Assembly: GCF_003628555.1 (NCBI RefSeq)
Contig: NZ_CP021731.1
Span: forward strand, 1,364,001-1,428,000
Source of the DNA: Azoarcus sp. DN11
GTDB taxonomy: Bacteria > Pseudomonadota > Gammaproteobacteria > Burkholderiales > Rhodocyclaceae
Length of the DNA stretch: 64,000 nucleotides
Direction of reading: 5' to 3'
The notes under the pieces were generated by a model, which was not told where the DNA came from, ran no database searches, and saw only the letters and a program-made list of their open reading frames with translations. This document shows positions 27,960-37,375 of this stretch, piece by piece (position 1 is the stretch's first letter; the number at the start of each line of letters is the position of its first letter). The position numbers and the translations under genes were made by a program.

Positions 27960-29510
27960 ATGCCGAGAATACTTCGCCGTACGCATCTGGTTTCCGCCGT
28001 CACCGCCTGTTTCGCTGCACTGAGCCTTCAGCCGGCGCTCGCCGTCGAGCCCGTCGTCAAGGGGCCGGAGTCGGTCGAAGACTGGTACAACGCCGGACAG
28101 GACTTCGTCCGCGACAGCGAGCGCGTCGTTGCGAACCATCGCACGGCGAAGAACGTGATCCTGTTCGTCGGCGACGGGCTGGGCATCTCGACCATTACGG
28201 CGGCCCGTATCCTCGATGGGCAGATGCACGGCAAGCCCGGCGAGGAAAATCGCCTGTTCTTCGAAACGCTGCCCAATGTGGCGCTCTCGAAAACCTATTC
28301 CTGGGACCAGCAGACGTCCGACTCCGCCCCGACGATGACGGCCATGGTGACCGGCTACAAGGCGCGCGAAGGGATGCTGTCGGTCAATCACACGACGGCG
28401 CGCGGCGAATGCGATCCCGATGCGATCGCGGCCCGATCGCTGCCGACGATCCTCGAACAGGCCGCCGCCGCAGGCAAGGACACCGGCGTGGTGACCACGG
28501 CCCGCGTGACGCACGCGACCCCGGCGGCGACCTACGCCCACACGGCCGTACGCGACTGGGAAGCGGATTCGAACCTGCCGGCCGGCTGCGGCGTGAAGGA
28601 CATTGCCCGCCAGCTGATCGAAGCCGGGCCCGCGGTCAGGAAAAGCCTCAAGGTGGTGCTGGGCGGCGGACGCGATTACTTCCGGAAAGTCGACCAGGCC
28701 GACCCGGAATACCCGACGAAAAAAGGTCTGCGCAAGGATGGCCGCGACCTGACCGAGGAGTGGGTGGGGACGCGCGGCAAGGGCGCCCGGTACGTGTGGA
28801 ACAAGGCGGGCTTCGATGCCGCCGACCCCGACTCGACGCCGTACCTGCTGGGCCTCTTCGAGCGCTCGCACGTGCAGTATGAGGCCGACCGTGCCAACGA
28901 CCCGGCCGGTGAGCCGTCCCTGACCGAGATGACCGAGAAGGCCATCCGGATGCTCGACAAGAACCAGAAGGGCTTCTTCCTGCACGTCGAGGCCGGCCGC
29001 ATCGACCATGCGCACCACGCGGGCAACGCCAAGCGGGCGCTGCTCGACACCATCGAACTCGCAAACGCGGTGAAGAAAGCGTACGAGATGACCGATCCGC
29101 ACGAGACGCTGATCGTCGTCACCGCTGACCACAGCCACGTCTTCACGATCGCCGGCTATCCGCACCGCGGCAACGACATCCTCGGTCTCACCAGGGAAGT
29201 GCCGAACGTGGATGGCAACACCCCGGTGCCGACCAGGGACAAGCTCGGGCTGCCCTACACCACGCTGGGCTACCAGAATGGCCCGGGCTGGCGCGATGCC
29301 ATCGCGACCGGCCAGAAGCGGCCGAACCTGAACGGCGTCGACACCACCGCGCTGGACTATCTGCAGGAAGCGGCCGTGCCGCTTTCCTCTGAGACCCATG
29401 CCGGTGAGGATGTCGCCATCTTTGCCAGCGGCCCGAAAGCCTATCTTGTGCGCGGCGTGATGGAGCAGAACTGGATCTATCACGTGATGAGGGACGCGTT
29501 CGGTCTTTGA
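27960..29510 (+). CDS. phoA: Alkaline phosphatase (PhoA family), periplasmic
   Basis: This 516-residue enzyme has a signal peptide (residues 1-27). It hydrolyses phosphomonoesters using two zinc ions and a magnesium ion. The metal site begins with NVILFVGDGLG. The nucleophile is S122 in TSDSAPT. The later metal ligands lie in EAGRIDHAHH and VTADHSHVF. The frame extends upstream to 27903, but GAGGA before the ATG at 27960 fits the signal peptide. I saw no Pho box (CTGTCATA direct repeats) in the 262 bp before it, so phosphate control is not evident. A terminator-like hairpin follows. Confidence 0.92.
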   Translation: MPRILRRTHLVSAVTACFAALSLQPALAVEPVVKGPESVEDWYNAGQDFVRDSERVVANHRTAKNVILFVGDGLGISTITAARILDGQMHGKPGEENRLFFETLPNVALSKTYSWDQQTSDSAPTMTAMVTGYKAREGMLSVNHTTARGECDPDAIAARSLPTILEQAAAAGKDTGVVTTARVTHATPAATYAHTAVRDWEADSNLPAGCGVKDIARQLIEAGPAVRKSLKVVLGGGRDYFRKVDQADPEYPTKKGLRKDGRDLTEEWVGTRGKGARYVWNKAGFDAADPDSTPYLLGLFERSHVQYEADRANDPAGEPSLTEMTEKAIRMLDKNQKGFFLHVEAGRIDHAHHAGNAKRALLDTIELANAVKKAYEMTDPHETLIVVTADHSHVFTIAGYPHRGNDILGLTREVPNVDGNTPVPTRDKLGLPYTTLGYQNGPGWRDAIATGQKRPNLNGVDTTALDYLQEAAVPLSSETHAGEDVAIFASGPKAYLVRGVMEQNWIYHVMRDAFGL

Positions 29511-29542
29511 ACCGGACTTGACTCATCGCCGCTGATCAGCCG

Positions 29543-29560
29543 GAGCGCCTTCGGGCGCTC
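29543..29560 (+). terminator. Terminator-like hairpin after the phosphatase
   Basis: GAGCGCC-TTCG-GGCGCTC is a 7-bp stem with a stable UUCG tetraloop, extendable by neighbouring pairs, followed by TGGTCATTGTTG. The T tract is imperfect. Confidence 0.6.
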
Positions 29561-29584
29561 TGGTCATTGTTGAAGGAACAATCC

Positions 29585-30304
29585 GTGCAAGCCTCCAAGC
29601 TGATAACCCTGACCGCATGCCTGCTCGCGTGCATCCTCGGCAATGGCGCACTGGCGCATGAAGGGCAGGCCGATGAAGCCGCCGCTCCGGTCGTCTCATC
29701 CAGTGCCGCACCGGCGCCGCTGGCGGCACGTTTCGACCTGCAGATCGATGGCCAGCGCACCGACTGGTATCTGTGGCGCGACGGCAACGCCATCGAAACG
29801 GCGAACGCGGGAAGCGGCCGTGGCGAAATCTGGGAGCGTCAGGGTGAGCAGACGTACGGCTATTCCCGCATCTTTCACCACGAGCGCAAGATCGTCGAGT
29901 ACGCGCCCGGCGAACTGAAAACGCGCAACGTGGAGCCGGACTGGGAGCAACTCGGCTCGATCATCTCGCCCCGGCAGCTGGCCCTGCTCAAGCGCGTCGA
30001 GGGCAAGACCCTGTTCGGTCAAAAGGCCGTCCGCTACCGCGGCCGGTTGAACGGCGAGAAGGTCGATCTGTGGTGGCTCGAGCAGGCACGCCTGCCCGCG
30101 CTGCTTCACAGGACGGAGGGCGGCCGGCGTGTCACGCTGCGCCTGAAGGAGCTCGAGGCCGTGTCGCCTGCGACCTGGCCACGTGTCGACGCATCGACCG
30201 TCTCAGGCTACGGGCATATCGACGCCGCCGATTTCGGGGACATGGAAACAGATCCCTTCGTTGCCCGCGTGCTCCACGAGGACGGCCATCGGCATGACCA
30301 TTAG
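29585..30304 (+). CDS. Exported protein of unknown function with His-rich tail
   Basis: This 239-residue protein has a signal peptide (MQASKLITLTACLLACILGNGALA). The mature domain is rich in strands: FDLQIDGQRTDWYLWRDGN, YSRIFHHERKIVEYAPGELK, VRYRGRLNGEKVDLWWLEQARLPALLHR. The C-terminus HEDGHRHDH could bind divalent metal, as could HEG near the mature N-terminus. I do not recognise the family. The start is set at GTG 29585 because GAAGGA lies 7 bases upstream; an in-frame TTG at 29567 has no ribosome-binding site. It sits 75 bp below the alkaline phosphatase and may share its metal environment. Confidence 0.7.
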   Translation: MQASKLITLTACLLACILGNGALAHEGQADEAAAPVVSSSAAPAPLAARFDLQIDGQRTDWYLWRDGNAIETANAGSGRGEIWERQGEQTYGYSRIFHHERKIVEYAPGELKTRNVEPDWEQLGSIISPRQLALLKRVEGKTLFGQKAVRYRGRLNGEKVDLWWLEQARLPALLHRTEGGRRVTLRLKELEAVSPATWPRVDASTVSGYGHIDAADFGDMETDPFVARVLHEDGHRHDH

Positions 30305-30412
30305 TTAGGGCGATCGGGTGAGGCGGGAACGTTTTTGACAAGTTAGGGTCTTGAATCCTGCATATCGCAACGCTGCCGGCGATCCCTCAGGCGCACTCAT
30401 TCAGGAGCTCCG

Positions 30413-31012
30413 ATGTCCAAAGTTCTCGTCCTCTACTACTCGACCTACGGTCATATTGAGAGCATGGCTCACGCTGTGGCCGAAGGCGCCCGTTCGACCG
30501 GCGCCACTGTCGACCTCAAGCGCGTCCCGGAAACCGTCCCGGAGGAAATCGCCCGGCCGGCTCATTTCAAGCTCGACCAGGCTGCCCCCGTCGCGACCGT
30601 TGCCGAACTGGAAAATTACGACGCGATCATCGTCGGATGCCCGACCCGCTTCGGCCGCATGCCCTCGCAGATGGCCAGCTTCCTTGACCAGGCGGGCGGA
30701 CTGTGGGCGCGCGGCGCACTCAACGGCAAGGTGGGCGGCGCGTTCACATCGACGGCAACCCAGCACGGCGGCCAGGAGGTCACCCTCTTTTCGGTCATCA
30801 CCAACCTGTTGCACTTCGGCATGGTCGTCGTCGGCTTGCCCTACAGCTACCAGGGCCAGATGACGCTCGACGAGATCGTCGGCGGCAGCCCTTACGGCGC
30901 CACGACGATTGCCGGCGGTCAGGGACAGCGCCAGCCCAGCGCGAACGAACTGGATGGCGCCCGGTACCAGGGCAAGTTGGTCGCCCAAACGGCCAACAAA
31001 CTGTTCGGCTGA
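30413..31012 (+). CDS. wrbA: NAD(P)H:quinone oxidoreductase WrbA
   Basis: This 199-residue flavodoxin-fold protein reduces quinones by two electrons with NAD(P)H and FMN, protecting against semiquinone stress. The FMN phosphate loop is [13 protein letters not shown] at 7-19. The [32 protein letters not shown] segment and the C-terminal [24 protein letters not shown] are diagnostic for WrbA. CAGGAG precedes the ATG. It appears monocistronic, with a stem-loop 24 bp after the stop. Confidence 0.96.
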   Translation: MSKVLVLYYSTYGHIESMAHAVAEGARSTGATVDLKRVPETVPEEIARPAHFKLDQAAPVATVAELENYDAIIVGCPTRFGRMPSQMASFLDQAGGLWARGALNGKVGGAFTSTATQHGGQEVTLFSVITNLLHFGMVVVGLPYSYQGQMTLDEIVGGSPYGATTIAGGQGQRQPSANELDGARYQGKLVAQTANKLFG

Positions 31013-31035
31013 CGCTTCAACGCATCTTCTCGGCC

Positions 31036-31065
31036 GGTCGGTTGGCCCCTTGAGGGCGACCGACC
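31036..31065 (+). terminator. Stem-loop downstream of wrbA
   Basis: GGTCGGT / ACCGACC arms of 7 bp with additional pairing inside the loop; no T tract follows. It lies in the 228-bp gap between convergent wrbA and the ammonium transporter gene. The rest of that gap shows no gene. Confidence 0.45.
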
Positions 31066-31240
31066 TCCGCACATCCCGCACTTCGGACTCGGCCGGCGAT
31101 ACTGTTCCGTATGCCGTTGAAGTCGCGAATCCGATCTGCCTTCAAAAGATTCTGATCTTCCGCGCTCGGCACCGACTTCGTGCCGGTCGCCTAGGTCGTC
31201 TGCCACGCGCTGCCCGAGATGGCTGGAATGAGCTCTCCCG

Positions 31241-32443
31241 TCACCACGACGTCTCGCGCTCGGCGGTCGCCGAAATCTTGTGGATGGAGAGGTCGGCGCC
31301 GGCGAATTCTTCCTCGGGATCGAGGCGCAGGCCCAGGGTTGCGCGGATCAGACCATAGACCAGGGTGCCGCCTGCGAGTGCGATCGCGATGCCGCCGAGG
31401 GTGCCGACAAGCTGCGCGCCGAAGCTGACGCCGCCGATGCCGCCGAGGGCCTTCGTGCCGAAGATGCCGGCAGCGATGCCGCCCCAGGCACCGCACAGGC
31501 CGTGCAGGGGCCACACGCCGAGGACGTCATCGATCTTCCAGCGGTTCTGCGCAATGGTGAAGAGTTGCACGAAGAGCACGCCAGCGATGGCGCCGACGAC
31601 GAGCGCACCAAGCGGGTGCATCAGGTCGGAGCCGGCGCACACTGCGACGAGGCCGGCGAGGGGGCCGTTGTGCACGAAGCCGGGGTCGTTCCTGCCGGCG
31701 GCGAGCGCTGCCAGGGTGCCGCCGATCATGGCCATCAGCGAGTTGAGCGCGACGAGGCCGTTGATCGCGTCGAGACGCTGGGCACTCATGACGTTGAATC
31801 CGAACCAGCCCACGGCGAGGATCCACGCGCCCAGCGCGAGGAACGGGATGCTCGATGGCGGGTGTGCCGACATCTGGCCGTTCTTGTGGTAACGGCCGCG
31901 CCGGGCGCCGAGCAGCAGCACCGCGGGCAGCGCGATCCAGCCGCCGAAGGCGTGCACGACGACGCTGCCGGCGAAGTCGTGGAACTTGGCGCCGAACGCG
32001 CCGTCGAGCCAGTTCTGCAGGCCGAGGTTGCCGTTCCACACGATGCCTTCGAAGAAGGGGTAGAGGATGCCGACGATGAGGAAGGTCGCGACGAGCTGCG
32101 GAACGAAGCGCGCGCGCTCGGCGATGCCGCCGGAGATGATCGCGGGAATGGCTGCGGCGAAGGTGAGCAGGAAGAAGAACTTCACCAGTTCGTAGCCCGA
32201 GTTGGCGGCGAGTTGTTCGGCGTTGACGAAGAAGCCGTTCCCGTAGGCAAGGGAGTAGCCGATGACGAAATACGCCAGCGTCGACACGGCGAAGTCGCTG
32301 AGGATCTTCACGAGCGCGTTGACCTGGTTCTTCTTGCGTACGGTGCCGAGTTCGAGGAAGGCGAAGCCGGCGTGCATGGCGAGCACCATGATGGCGCCGA
32401 GCAAGACGAAAAGAACGTCGGTGGATGTTTTGAACTGCTCCAT
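31241..32443 (-). CDS. amtB: Ammonium transporter (Amt/Rh family)
   Basis: This 400-residue channel has 11 predicted helices and conducts NH4+/NH3 across the inner membrane. The twin pore histidines are H164 (VVVHAFGGW) and H314 (WPLHGLCGAWGG); the structural aspartate is D156 (KFHDFAG). The AIISGGIAERARF segment and the cytoplasmic C-terminus with LGLRLDPEEEFAGADLSIH are typical. There is no cleavable signal peptide, unlike enterobacterial AmtB. No glnK gene is adjacent, unusual for amtB but common for secondary Amt copies. GGAG lies 8 bases before the ATG at 32443. A sigma-54 promoter and an NtrC-type site lie upstream. Confidence 0.94.
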   Translation of the reverse strand: MEQFKTSTDVLFVLLGAIMVLAMHAGFAFLELGTVRKKNQVNALVKILSDFAVSTLAYFVIGYSLAYGNGFFVNAEQLAANSGYELVKFFFLLTFAAAIPAIISGGIAERARFVPQLVATFLIVGILYPFFEGIVWNGNLGLQNWLDGAFGAKFHDFAGSVVVHAFGGWIALPAVLLLGARRGRYHKNGQMSAHPPSSIPFLALGAWILAVGWFGFNVMSAQRLDAINGLVALNSLMAMIGGTLAALAAGRNDPGFVHNGPLAGLVAVCAGSDLMHPLGALVVGAIAGVLFVQLFTIAQNRWKIDDVLGVWPLHGLCGAWGGIAAGIFGTKALGGIGGVSFGAQLVGTLGGIAIALAGGTLVYGLIRATLGLRLDPEEEFAGADLSIHKISATAERETSW

Positions 32444-32476
32444 CAATGTGCTCCGGGTGGCGTGATCGGTGCGTTG

Positions 32477-32493
32477 AAGCAACCCGTGTGCCT
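32477..32493 (-). promoter_or_regulatory. Sigma-54 promoter of the ammonium transporter
   Basis: On the minus strand AGGCACACGGGTTGCTT matches the sigma-54 consensus TGGCAC-N5-TTGC, with GG and GC separated by exactly 10 bases. The predicted start of transcription is about 24 bp before the ATG. This fits nitrogen control of Amt genes. Confidence 0.75.
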
Positions 32494-32584
32494 GAAAAAT
32501 AGATACGTAAATTCAACTGCTTGTAAAATCAATGCCGCCGGGTGGTGCGCGGAGCTCCCGGTCATGGTGCATGCCTGGGGATTT

Positions 32585-32603
32585 GCGCACAGCAATGGTG
32601 CGC
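32585..32603. promoter_or_regulatory. Putative NtrC-binding site
   Basis: GCGCAC-N7-GTGCGC contains the NtrC core GCAC-N7-GTGC as a perfect dyad about 105 bp upstream of the sigma-54 promoter, the normal distance for an enhancer. The remainder of the 311-bp gap between the transporter gene and the divergent EamA gene contains no other gene that I can support. Confidence 0.6.
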
Positions 32604-32754
32604 GGATGGCGGTGTCGCGGTTCGTGGTGGTGCGTCGTCGCGCAACAAAACGGGGCATGAGTGCTGTGCTTGAGTGGTTAACAATTACGGCACGAATTGC
32701 CTACAAAAACGTAGAATCGGCCTTTGCGTGGCGCCGGGCGCCAGGATTTGCCAA

Positions 32755-33684
32755 ATGAGTCGAGATCGAAAACTGCTGGGCGCGGCGGGCGTGATGCTGC
32801 TTCTGTCCCTGATCTGGGGCTACAACTGGGTGGTGATGAAGAAGGTGATGCGCTATGTCGATCCCTTCGATTTTTCCGCGCTGCGTACCTTCTTCGGTTC
32901 GCTCGCGCTGTTTGCGGTGCTCGCGCTGCGCCGCCGATCGCTGCGTCCGGTCGCGCTGGGCGGCACGCTGTGGCTGGGTCTGCTGCAGACGGCGGGGTTC
33001 ACGGGCCTGGCCCAGTGGGCGCTGGTGAGCGGCGGGGCCGGCAAGACCGCCGTGCTGGTCTACACGATGCCCTTCTGGTTGCTGCCGCTGGCGTACGCCT
33101 TCCTCGGCGAGCGGGTGCGCGGCTCGCAATGGGTGGCCGTGGGGCTGGCACTGGTGGGCCTGTTGCTGATCCTCGAGCCCTGGAAGCTGCACGGGGACAA
33201 GCAGAGCACGCTGATGGCGTTGCTGGCCGGACTGGTGTGGGCGGCGAGCGCGGTATGGGCGAAGCGTCTGCGTGGCAATGTCGAGATCGACCTGTTGTCG
33301 CTCACGGCGTGGCAGATGCTGCTCGGTTCGCTGGCGCTGTGCGTGCTGGCGTGGTGGCTGCCGTCCGAGCCGCCGCAGGTGACGCCCTATTTCGTCGGCG
33401 CGCTGGTATATAACGCGTTGTTGGCGACGGGGCTGGCGTGGCTGATGTGGCTCTTCATCCTCGACCGTCTGCCGGCCGGGCTGGCCGGGCTGTCATCGCT
33501 GGCGGTGCCGGCGGTGGGCGTGCTGAGCGGCTGGATCGAACTGGGCGAGCGGCCGAGCACGACCGAATCCTGGGGCATGGCATGCATCGCGGTGGCGTTG
33601 CTGGCGATCAGCGTGGTTGCGATGCGCGGGCGCAATGGCGCGGCGGCGAAGCGCGCCGCTGCCGAAGCGCGCGGACGGGGATAG
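32755..33684 (+). CDS. EamA/DMT-family exporter
   Basis: This 309-residue membrane protein has ten predicted helices in two EamA repeats (about 10-140 and 155-295). Typical segments are LLLSLIWGYNWVVMKKVMRYVDPFDFSALR and the repeat signature LSSLAVPAVGVLSGWIELGE. Members export amino acids or other metabolites; the substrate is unknown. The ATG at 32755 directly precedes the first helix; the frame extends 81 bp upstream with no helix. It is divergent from the ammonium transporter. Confidence 0.88.
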   Translation: MSRDRKLLGAAGVMLLLSLIWGYNWVVMKKVMRYVDPFDFSALRTFFGSLALFAVLALRRRSLRPVALGGTLWLGLLQTAGFTGLAQWALVSGGAGKTAVLVYTMPFWLLPLAYAFLGERVRGSQWVAVGLALVGLLLILEPWKLHGDKQSTLMALLAGLVWAASAVWAKRLRGNVEIDLLSLTAWQMLLGSLALCVLAWWLPSEPPQVTPYFVGALVYNALLATGLAWLMWLFILDRLPAGLAGLSSLAVPAVGVLSGWIELGERPSTTESWGMACIAVALLAISVVAMRGRNGAAAKRAAAEARGRG

Positions 33685-33710
33685 CCGGAGAGCGGTACCC
33701 CTCGGGGCGC

Positions 33711-34493
33711 TCAGCCGCCACGCGCGCGTTCGGCCGCTTCGAGAAAGTCCTGCAGGATGGGGCTGCCGTCGAGGAGATCGCCCCCGCCGCCGTGGAATTC
33801 CGGGTGCCACTGGCAGCCGAAGAGGTAGCCGTTGCCCTGCCAGCGGATCGCCTCGATGACGTCGTCGCCGCGCGAACGGGCCTCGATGCGCAGGTCGGAG
33901 CCGAGGTCGCGCACGGCCTGGTGGTGGATGCTGTTCACGCGGCCGCCCGTGCCCTTGTAGAGCCTGGCGAGGCGACTGCCGTCGACGAAATCGATCGCGT
34001 GGTGGTGCTGGTCGTAAAGTTCCGCATCGCGGTGCGGGCCGGCGCCGGGAATGTATTCGGAGATGTCCTGCCACAGCGTGCCGCCGCAGGCGACGTTGAT
34101 GAGCTGGGCGCCCCGGCACACGCCCAGCACCGGTTTGCCCTGGATCACGAACTCCCACAACAGTTCGATTTCGTACAGGTCGCGGATGCGGTCGCCGGTC
34201 CATTCGGGCCGCAAGGGCTCCTGCCGGTAGGTGGTGGGGCTGACGTCCGCGCCGCCCTGCAGCACCAGCCCGTCCAGCGCGCGAACGTAGTCGTGCACGG
34301 AAATCTGCGCCCGGCGCAGGCCGAGGTGTTGCGCGATCGTCGGCACCATGAGCACGAGCGCGCCGTGCGACATGATCCAGTGCGCCATCGACTGTTCGAG
34401 GTACTGCAGGGATTTGCCTGGAAAGCCGAGCTCCGCCGGCGGCGTGTGCAGCAGGCGGGCCGATAGGCCGATCCGCAGCGGCGCCTTGCTCAC
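33711..34493 (-). CDS. Class I glutamine amidotransferase-like (peptidase C26, PuuD-like)
   Basis: This 260-residue protein has the nucleophile C126 in [13 protein letters not shown] and the catalytic His/Glu in CQWHPEF. An LQGGADVSP oxyanion-type loop is at about 78-86. The family hydrolyses gamma-glutamyl bonds, as in gamma-glutamyl-GABA hydrolase. The start is GTG at 34493, with GGAGGAGG 6 bases upstream; it overlaps the stop of the ligase gene by 3 bp. The coupled YbdK-type ligase makes gamma-glutamyl bonds, which suggests linked synthesis and turnover of a gamma-glutamyl compound; this is inference. Confidence 0.88.
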   Translation of the reverse strand: MSKAPLRIGLSARLLHTPPAELGFPGKSLQYLEQSMAHWIMSHGALVLMVPTIAQHLGLRRAQISVHDYVRALDGLVLQGGADVSPTTYRQEPLRPEWTGDRIRDLYEIELLWEFVIQGKPVLGVCRGAQLINVACGGTLWQDISEYIPGAGPHRDAELYDQHHHAIDFVDGSRLARLYKGTGGRVNSIHHQAVRDLGSDLRIEARSRGDDVIEAIRWQGNGYLFGCQWHPEFHGGGGDLLDGSPILQDFLEAAERARGG

Positions 34494-35617
34494 ATCGCTC
34501 CTCCTCCCATCCAGCGCCCGCATTGGTCCATCACGAGTTCGGGCAAGGGCATGCCCGCGCCATGCCGCTCGCGCAGCCAGGCGGTGTCGTTGCGGCGGTC
34601 GCGCACCTGGCGCAGCAACTCGCCGAGCGCCTCGTCGCAGCCGAGTTCGATGGCGTGCTGTTCGATGCGCGCGAAACTGGCTTCGACTTCATCCGCGACG
34701 GAGCGTTGCTCATGGGTTTCCGGGTTCACGTAGGAGCCGGTGAAGCCAAAGCGGCAGGCCTGGAAGCGGTTGAAGGTGTACACGAGGTAGTCGTCTTCCG
34801 AGAGCCGGATGGGGCGCTCGATCATCAGGTAGCGGGCGATGGCCTGGATGTAGGCGGCGATCGCGGCGGCGCGGCTGACGGTGAGCGGCGTGTCCATCAC
34901 GCGCACCTCGATGGTGCCGTACTCCGGCTTGGGGCGGATGTCCCAGTAGAAATCCTTCATGCTCTCGACGACCCCGGTCTTGCTCATCTTGGCGAAATAG
35001 GCCTCGAACTCGGCCCAGCTCTCGACGAAGGGCGCGCGGCCCGATAGCGGGAAGGCGAACACCGAGTTGAGGCGCGCCGACTGGAAGCCGGTGTCCTTGC
35101 CCTGCACGTAGGGCGAGGAGGCCGACAGCGCGATCAGGTGTGGGATGTAGCGCGACATGCCGTGGAGCAGGTAGAGCGCGGCGTCGGGGCCGGGACAGCC
35201 GATATGCACGTGCTGGCCGAAGACGGTGAATTGCTTGGCGAGGTAGCCGTACAGATCGGAGAGATAGTGGAAACGCGGTTTGTCGAAGATGCGGCGTTCG
35301 CTCCAGTCCTGGAAGGCGTGGGTGCCGCCGCCGCAGATGCCGATGTTGAGCCTGCGCGCGGCCGCGGTGAGGGCGGCGCGCAGGGCTTCGAGCTCTTCGG
35401 CGACCTGGGCATAGTCGTTGCAGATGCCGGTCGACACTTCGATCATCGAGCAGGTCATCTCGGGCTTGACGTCGCCCGGCACGTCCTTGCGGGCCATCAC
35501 GCGCAGAAGATCCTCGGCCGAGGCAGCGAGATCGTAGTCGTGCGTGCTGACGAGCTGCAGCTCGAGCTCGACGCCCAGCGACAGGGCGCGCGAGGAGGCA
35601 AAGGTTTCCAGGCTCAT
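34490..35617 (-). CDS. YbdK-type carboxylate-amine ligase (glutamate-cysteine ligase 2 family)
   Basis: This 375-residue ATP-dependent ligase is of the GCS2 family. E. coli YbdK has weak glutamate-cysteine ligase activity. The N-terminal [11 protein letters not shown] with metal-binding glutamates, [25 protein letters not shown] and the C-terminal [10 protein letters not shown] are family hallmarks. The length equals the standard 370 or so. It is the middle gene of a tightly overlapping trio: 4 bp with the Kef-type antiporter upstream and a coupled stop/start with the amidotransferase downstream. Confidence 0.92.
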   Translation of the reverse strand: MSLETFASSRALSLGVELELQLVSTHDYDLAASAEDLLRVMARKDVPGDVKPEMTCSMIEVSTGICNDYAQVAEELEALRAALTAAARRLNIGICGGGTHAFQDWSERRIFDKPRFHYLSDLYGYLAKQFTVFGQHVHIGCPGPDAALYLLHGMSRYIPHLIALSASSPYVQGKDTGFQSARLNSVFAFPLSGRAPFVESWAEFEAYFAKMSKTGVVESMKDFYWDIRPKPEYGTIEVRVMDTPLTVSRAAAIAAYIQAIARYLMIERPIRLSEDDYLVYTFNRFQACRFGFTGSYVNPETHEQRSVADEVEASFARIEQHAIELGCDEALGELLRQVRDRRNDTAWLRERHGAGMPLPELVMDQCGRWMGGGAM

Positions 35618-36816
35618 GAATGTTCTCCGCGGCGGTGTTCGCGGACGCGGATCAGCGCCCGTCGGGTGGCGATCGGGCCCAGCAGCCCGAGGACCACGGC
35701 CATTGCGACGACGATCGGCAGCAGGCGGTCGCCGAACTCCGGATACAGCAGGCGAACGTCTTCGGCTTGCAGGAGCGCGAGGATCGACAGGGGCATGAGG
35801 CCGACGCCAAGCGCGAGGCTCTTCCGCAGGTCGAGCCCGCTCACCGGGCCGAAGGCCATCGCGCCGCCGAGTTTCGCGAGCGCACGCACGAGGATCGCCA
35901 GGAGACCGACGCCGGCGCCGGCGAAGAGTTCGCCCGCGCTGACTGCCGCGCCCGAAAGCATGAAGGTGACGATGACGAGCACGCCGCCGACGGTGCCGAC
36001 CTGCTGCGGCCACAGGTGCGGGCGCGGGTCGCGCCACTTGATGAACGCGCCCGCGATGATCGGCGCGAGCTGGGTCGGCAGGCGCAGGGCCGAGAGCAGC
36101 GCGAGGGCGGCCAGCAGCAGTGCGATCAGGGCCGCAAGCCCCTGTTCCGAGGTGGGGTCGACGATCTTGCGCAGCCCTAGGTAGGCCGCGGCGATGAGCG
36201 CGCCGGCGAGCGCGGAGCCGAGCAGCAGGTACAGCGGGTGGAGCAGCGCGAGCTGCCAGCCCGCATGCGTGCCGTGCAGGACGCCGACGAGCAGCTTGAG
36301 CAGGATCAGCGACACCGTGACGTTGAGGGCGCACAGCGCGAGCAGGCGATCGGTGGTCGGGCCGGCGGCGCGCAGCTCGTTGGTCACGTGCATGAGGATC
36401 ACCGGCGACGTGCCGACGGCAATGGCGGCAACGGCCAGGGCGACGCGGGGGCCGGTGCCGACCGCCCACAGCGCGCCGAAGGTCAGCGCGAAGGTCAGCG
36501 CCATTTCCCCCGCGCTCGCCGCGACCACCCAGCGGTTCGTGATCAGCCAGCGCAGGTCCAGCCGGAGGCCGAGCTCGAACAGGATCAACGCGATGGTGAA
36601 GTCGACGACGAGGCGGTAGCTCGCGAGGTCGTTGGCGTCGAACCAGCCCAGCGCGAGCGGGCCGAGCACGATGCCGGCGAGAACATAGCCGCTCACGCGC
36701 GGCAGGCCGATGCGCCGGCCTGCTTCGCCGACGAGGGCCGTCAGCACGAGCGCAAGCGCAACGGGTAACAGGGCGCCAAGCGGCAGCGGCCAGGCGGGCC
36801 AGATCAACTGATCCAT
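35614..36816 (-). CDS. CPA2/Kef-type cation:proton antiporter
   Basis: This 400-residue antiporter has 12-13 predicted helices without the C-terminal RCK/TrkA-N domain of full-length KefB/C. Family segments include [34 protein letters not shown] and [17 protein letters not shown]. It would move K+ or Na+ against protons across the inner membrane. GGAGG precedes the ATG by 9 bases. It leads the operon with the YbdK ligase and amidotransferase. E. coli KefB/C are gated by glutathione adducts, so cotranscription with a gamma-glutamyl ligase may be functional. The lack of the regulatory domain argues for a different gate. Confidence 0.88.
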   Translation of the reverse strand: MDQLIWPAWPLPLGALLPVALALVLTALVGEAGRRIGLPRVSGYVLAGIVLGPLALGWFDANDLASYRLVVDFTIALILFELGLRLDLRWLITNRWVVAASAGEMALTFALTFGALWAVGTGPRVALAVAAIAVGTSPVILMHVTNELRAAGPTTDRLLALCALNVTVSLILLKLLVGVLHGTHAGWQLALLHPLYLLLGSALAGALIAAAYLGLRKIVDPTSEQGLAALIALLLAALALLSALRLPTQLAPIIAGAFIKWRDPRPHLWPQQVGTVGGVLVIVTFMLSGAAVSAGELFAGAGVGLLAILVRALAKLGGAMAFGPVSGLDLRKSLALGVGLMPLSILALLQAEDVRLLYPEFGDRLLPIVVAMAVVLGLLGPIATRRALIRVREHRRGEHS

Positions 36817-36914
36817 CAGGGGGAGTCCTCCGATACCGGTGCGGTGTTCTGTCCCCTCCGACAGCGCGGGGGGAGCGATTTATCCGGGTGGGTGGAGACG
36901 GACGGAGAAGCTTA

Positions 36915-36944
36915 ATAATATTTTAGAAATATTCATTGCTGCAA
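36915..36944 (-). promoter_or_regulatory. Putative sigma-70 promoter of the Kef/YbdK operon, with dyad
   Basis: On the minus strand TTGCAG (36939-36944) and TATTAT (36915-36920) are 18 bp apart. A perfect AT-rich dyad AATATTT-TAG-AAATATT (36917-36933) overlaps the -10 element and could be an operator. It is 98 bp before the antiporter start in an otherwise GC-rich 207-bp gap. Confidence 0.5.
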
Positions 36945-37023
36945 ATGTAACCGCGCGTATCCAGACGTGTCATGGTAGGCGCGCGCCGCGCCTGGAACGT
37001 GTGAACGATTTCTTCACGGGCGC

Positions 37024-37281
37024 TCAGCGCAGGTTGGACGAGTTGAACAGCACGACCTGGTCGGCGACGAAATTCACCTGCACGTAGCGCGCTTCGTTGC
37101 CCCAGGTGCAACTCTTCAGTGCGAGCACGTCGCTGCATTTGTCCGGCGTTCCGAGCAATTGCTTCACTTCGTTATAGGTCATGCCCATCTTTAGCTTGTC
37201 GTAATTTTCGACCGTGAGCTTGGTGCAGGCGCCCAGCATGCAGGCAAGGGCGGCGAGGCTGAGGAGGGCTGCGGGTTTCAT
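37024..37281 (-). CDS. Small outer-membrane-type lipoprotein (BamE/SmpA-like fold)
   Basis: This 85-residue protein has signal peptide and lipobox LGAC (lipidated cysteine at residue 19). The mature part LTVENYDKLKMGMTYNEVKQLLGTPDKCSDV follows the BamE/DUF3862 pattern, where a 'MT.eev..lLG.P' helix precedes a small sheet; two cysteines (about 49 and 58) may form a disulfide. It probably sits on the periplasmic side of the outer membrane. The function is unknown. The Shine-Dalgarno is weak. Confidence 0.78.
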   Translation of the reverse strand: MKPAALLSLAALACMLGACTKLTVENYDKLKMGMTYNEVKQLLGTPDKCSDVLALKSCTWGNEARYVQVNFVADQVVLFNSSNLR

Positions 37282-37375
37282 CGTTAGCGTTGGTCCGGAT
37301 GATGGAATGGCATGTAATTGAAGCTTAATCCATCGGTCACGAGTTTTTCGTTTCCGACGGTTAGCGTTCGGGTTC

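Noticed and set aside
32692..32705. Second sigma-54-like sequence GGCACGAATTGC on the plus strand
   Set aside because: GG and GC are only 8 bp apart; sigma-54 needs 10.
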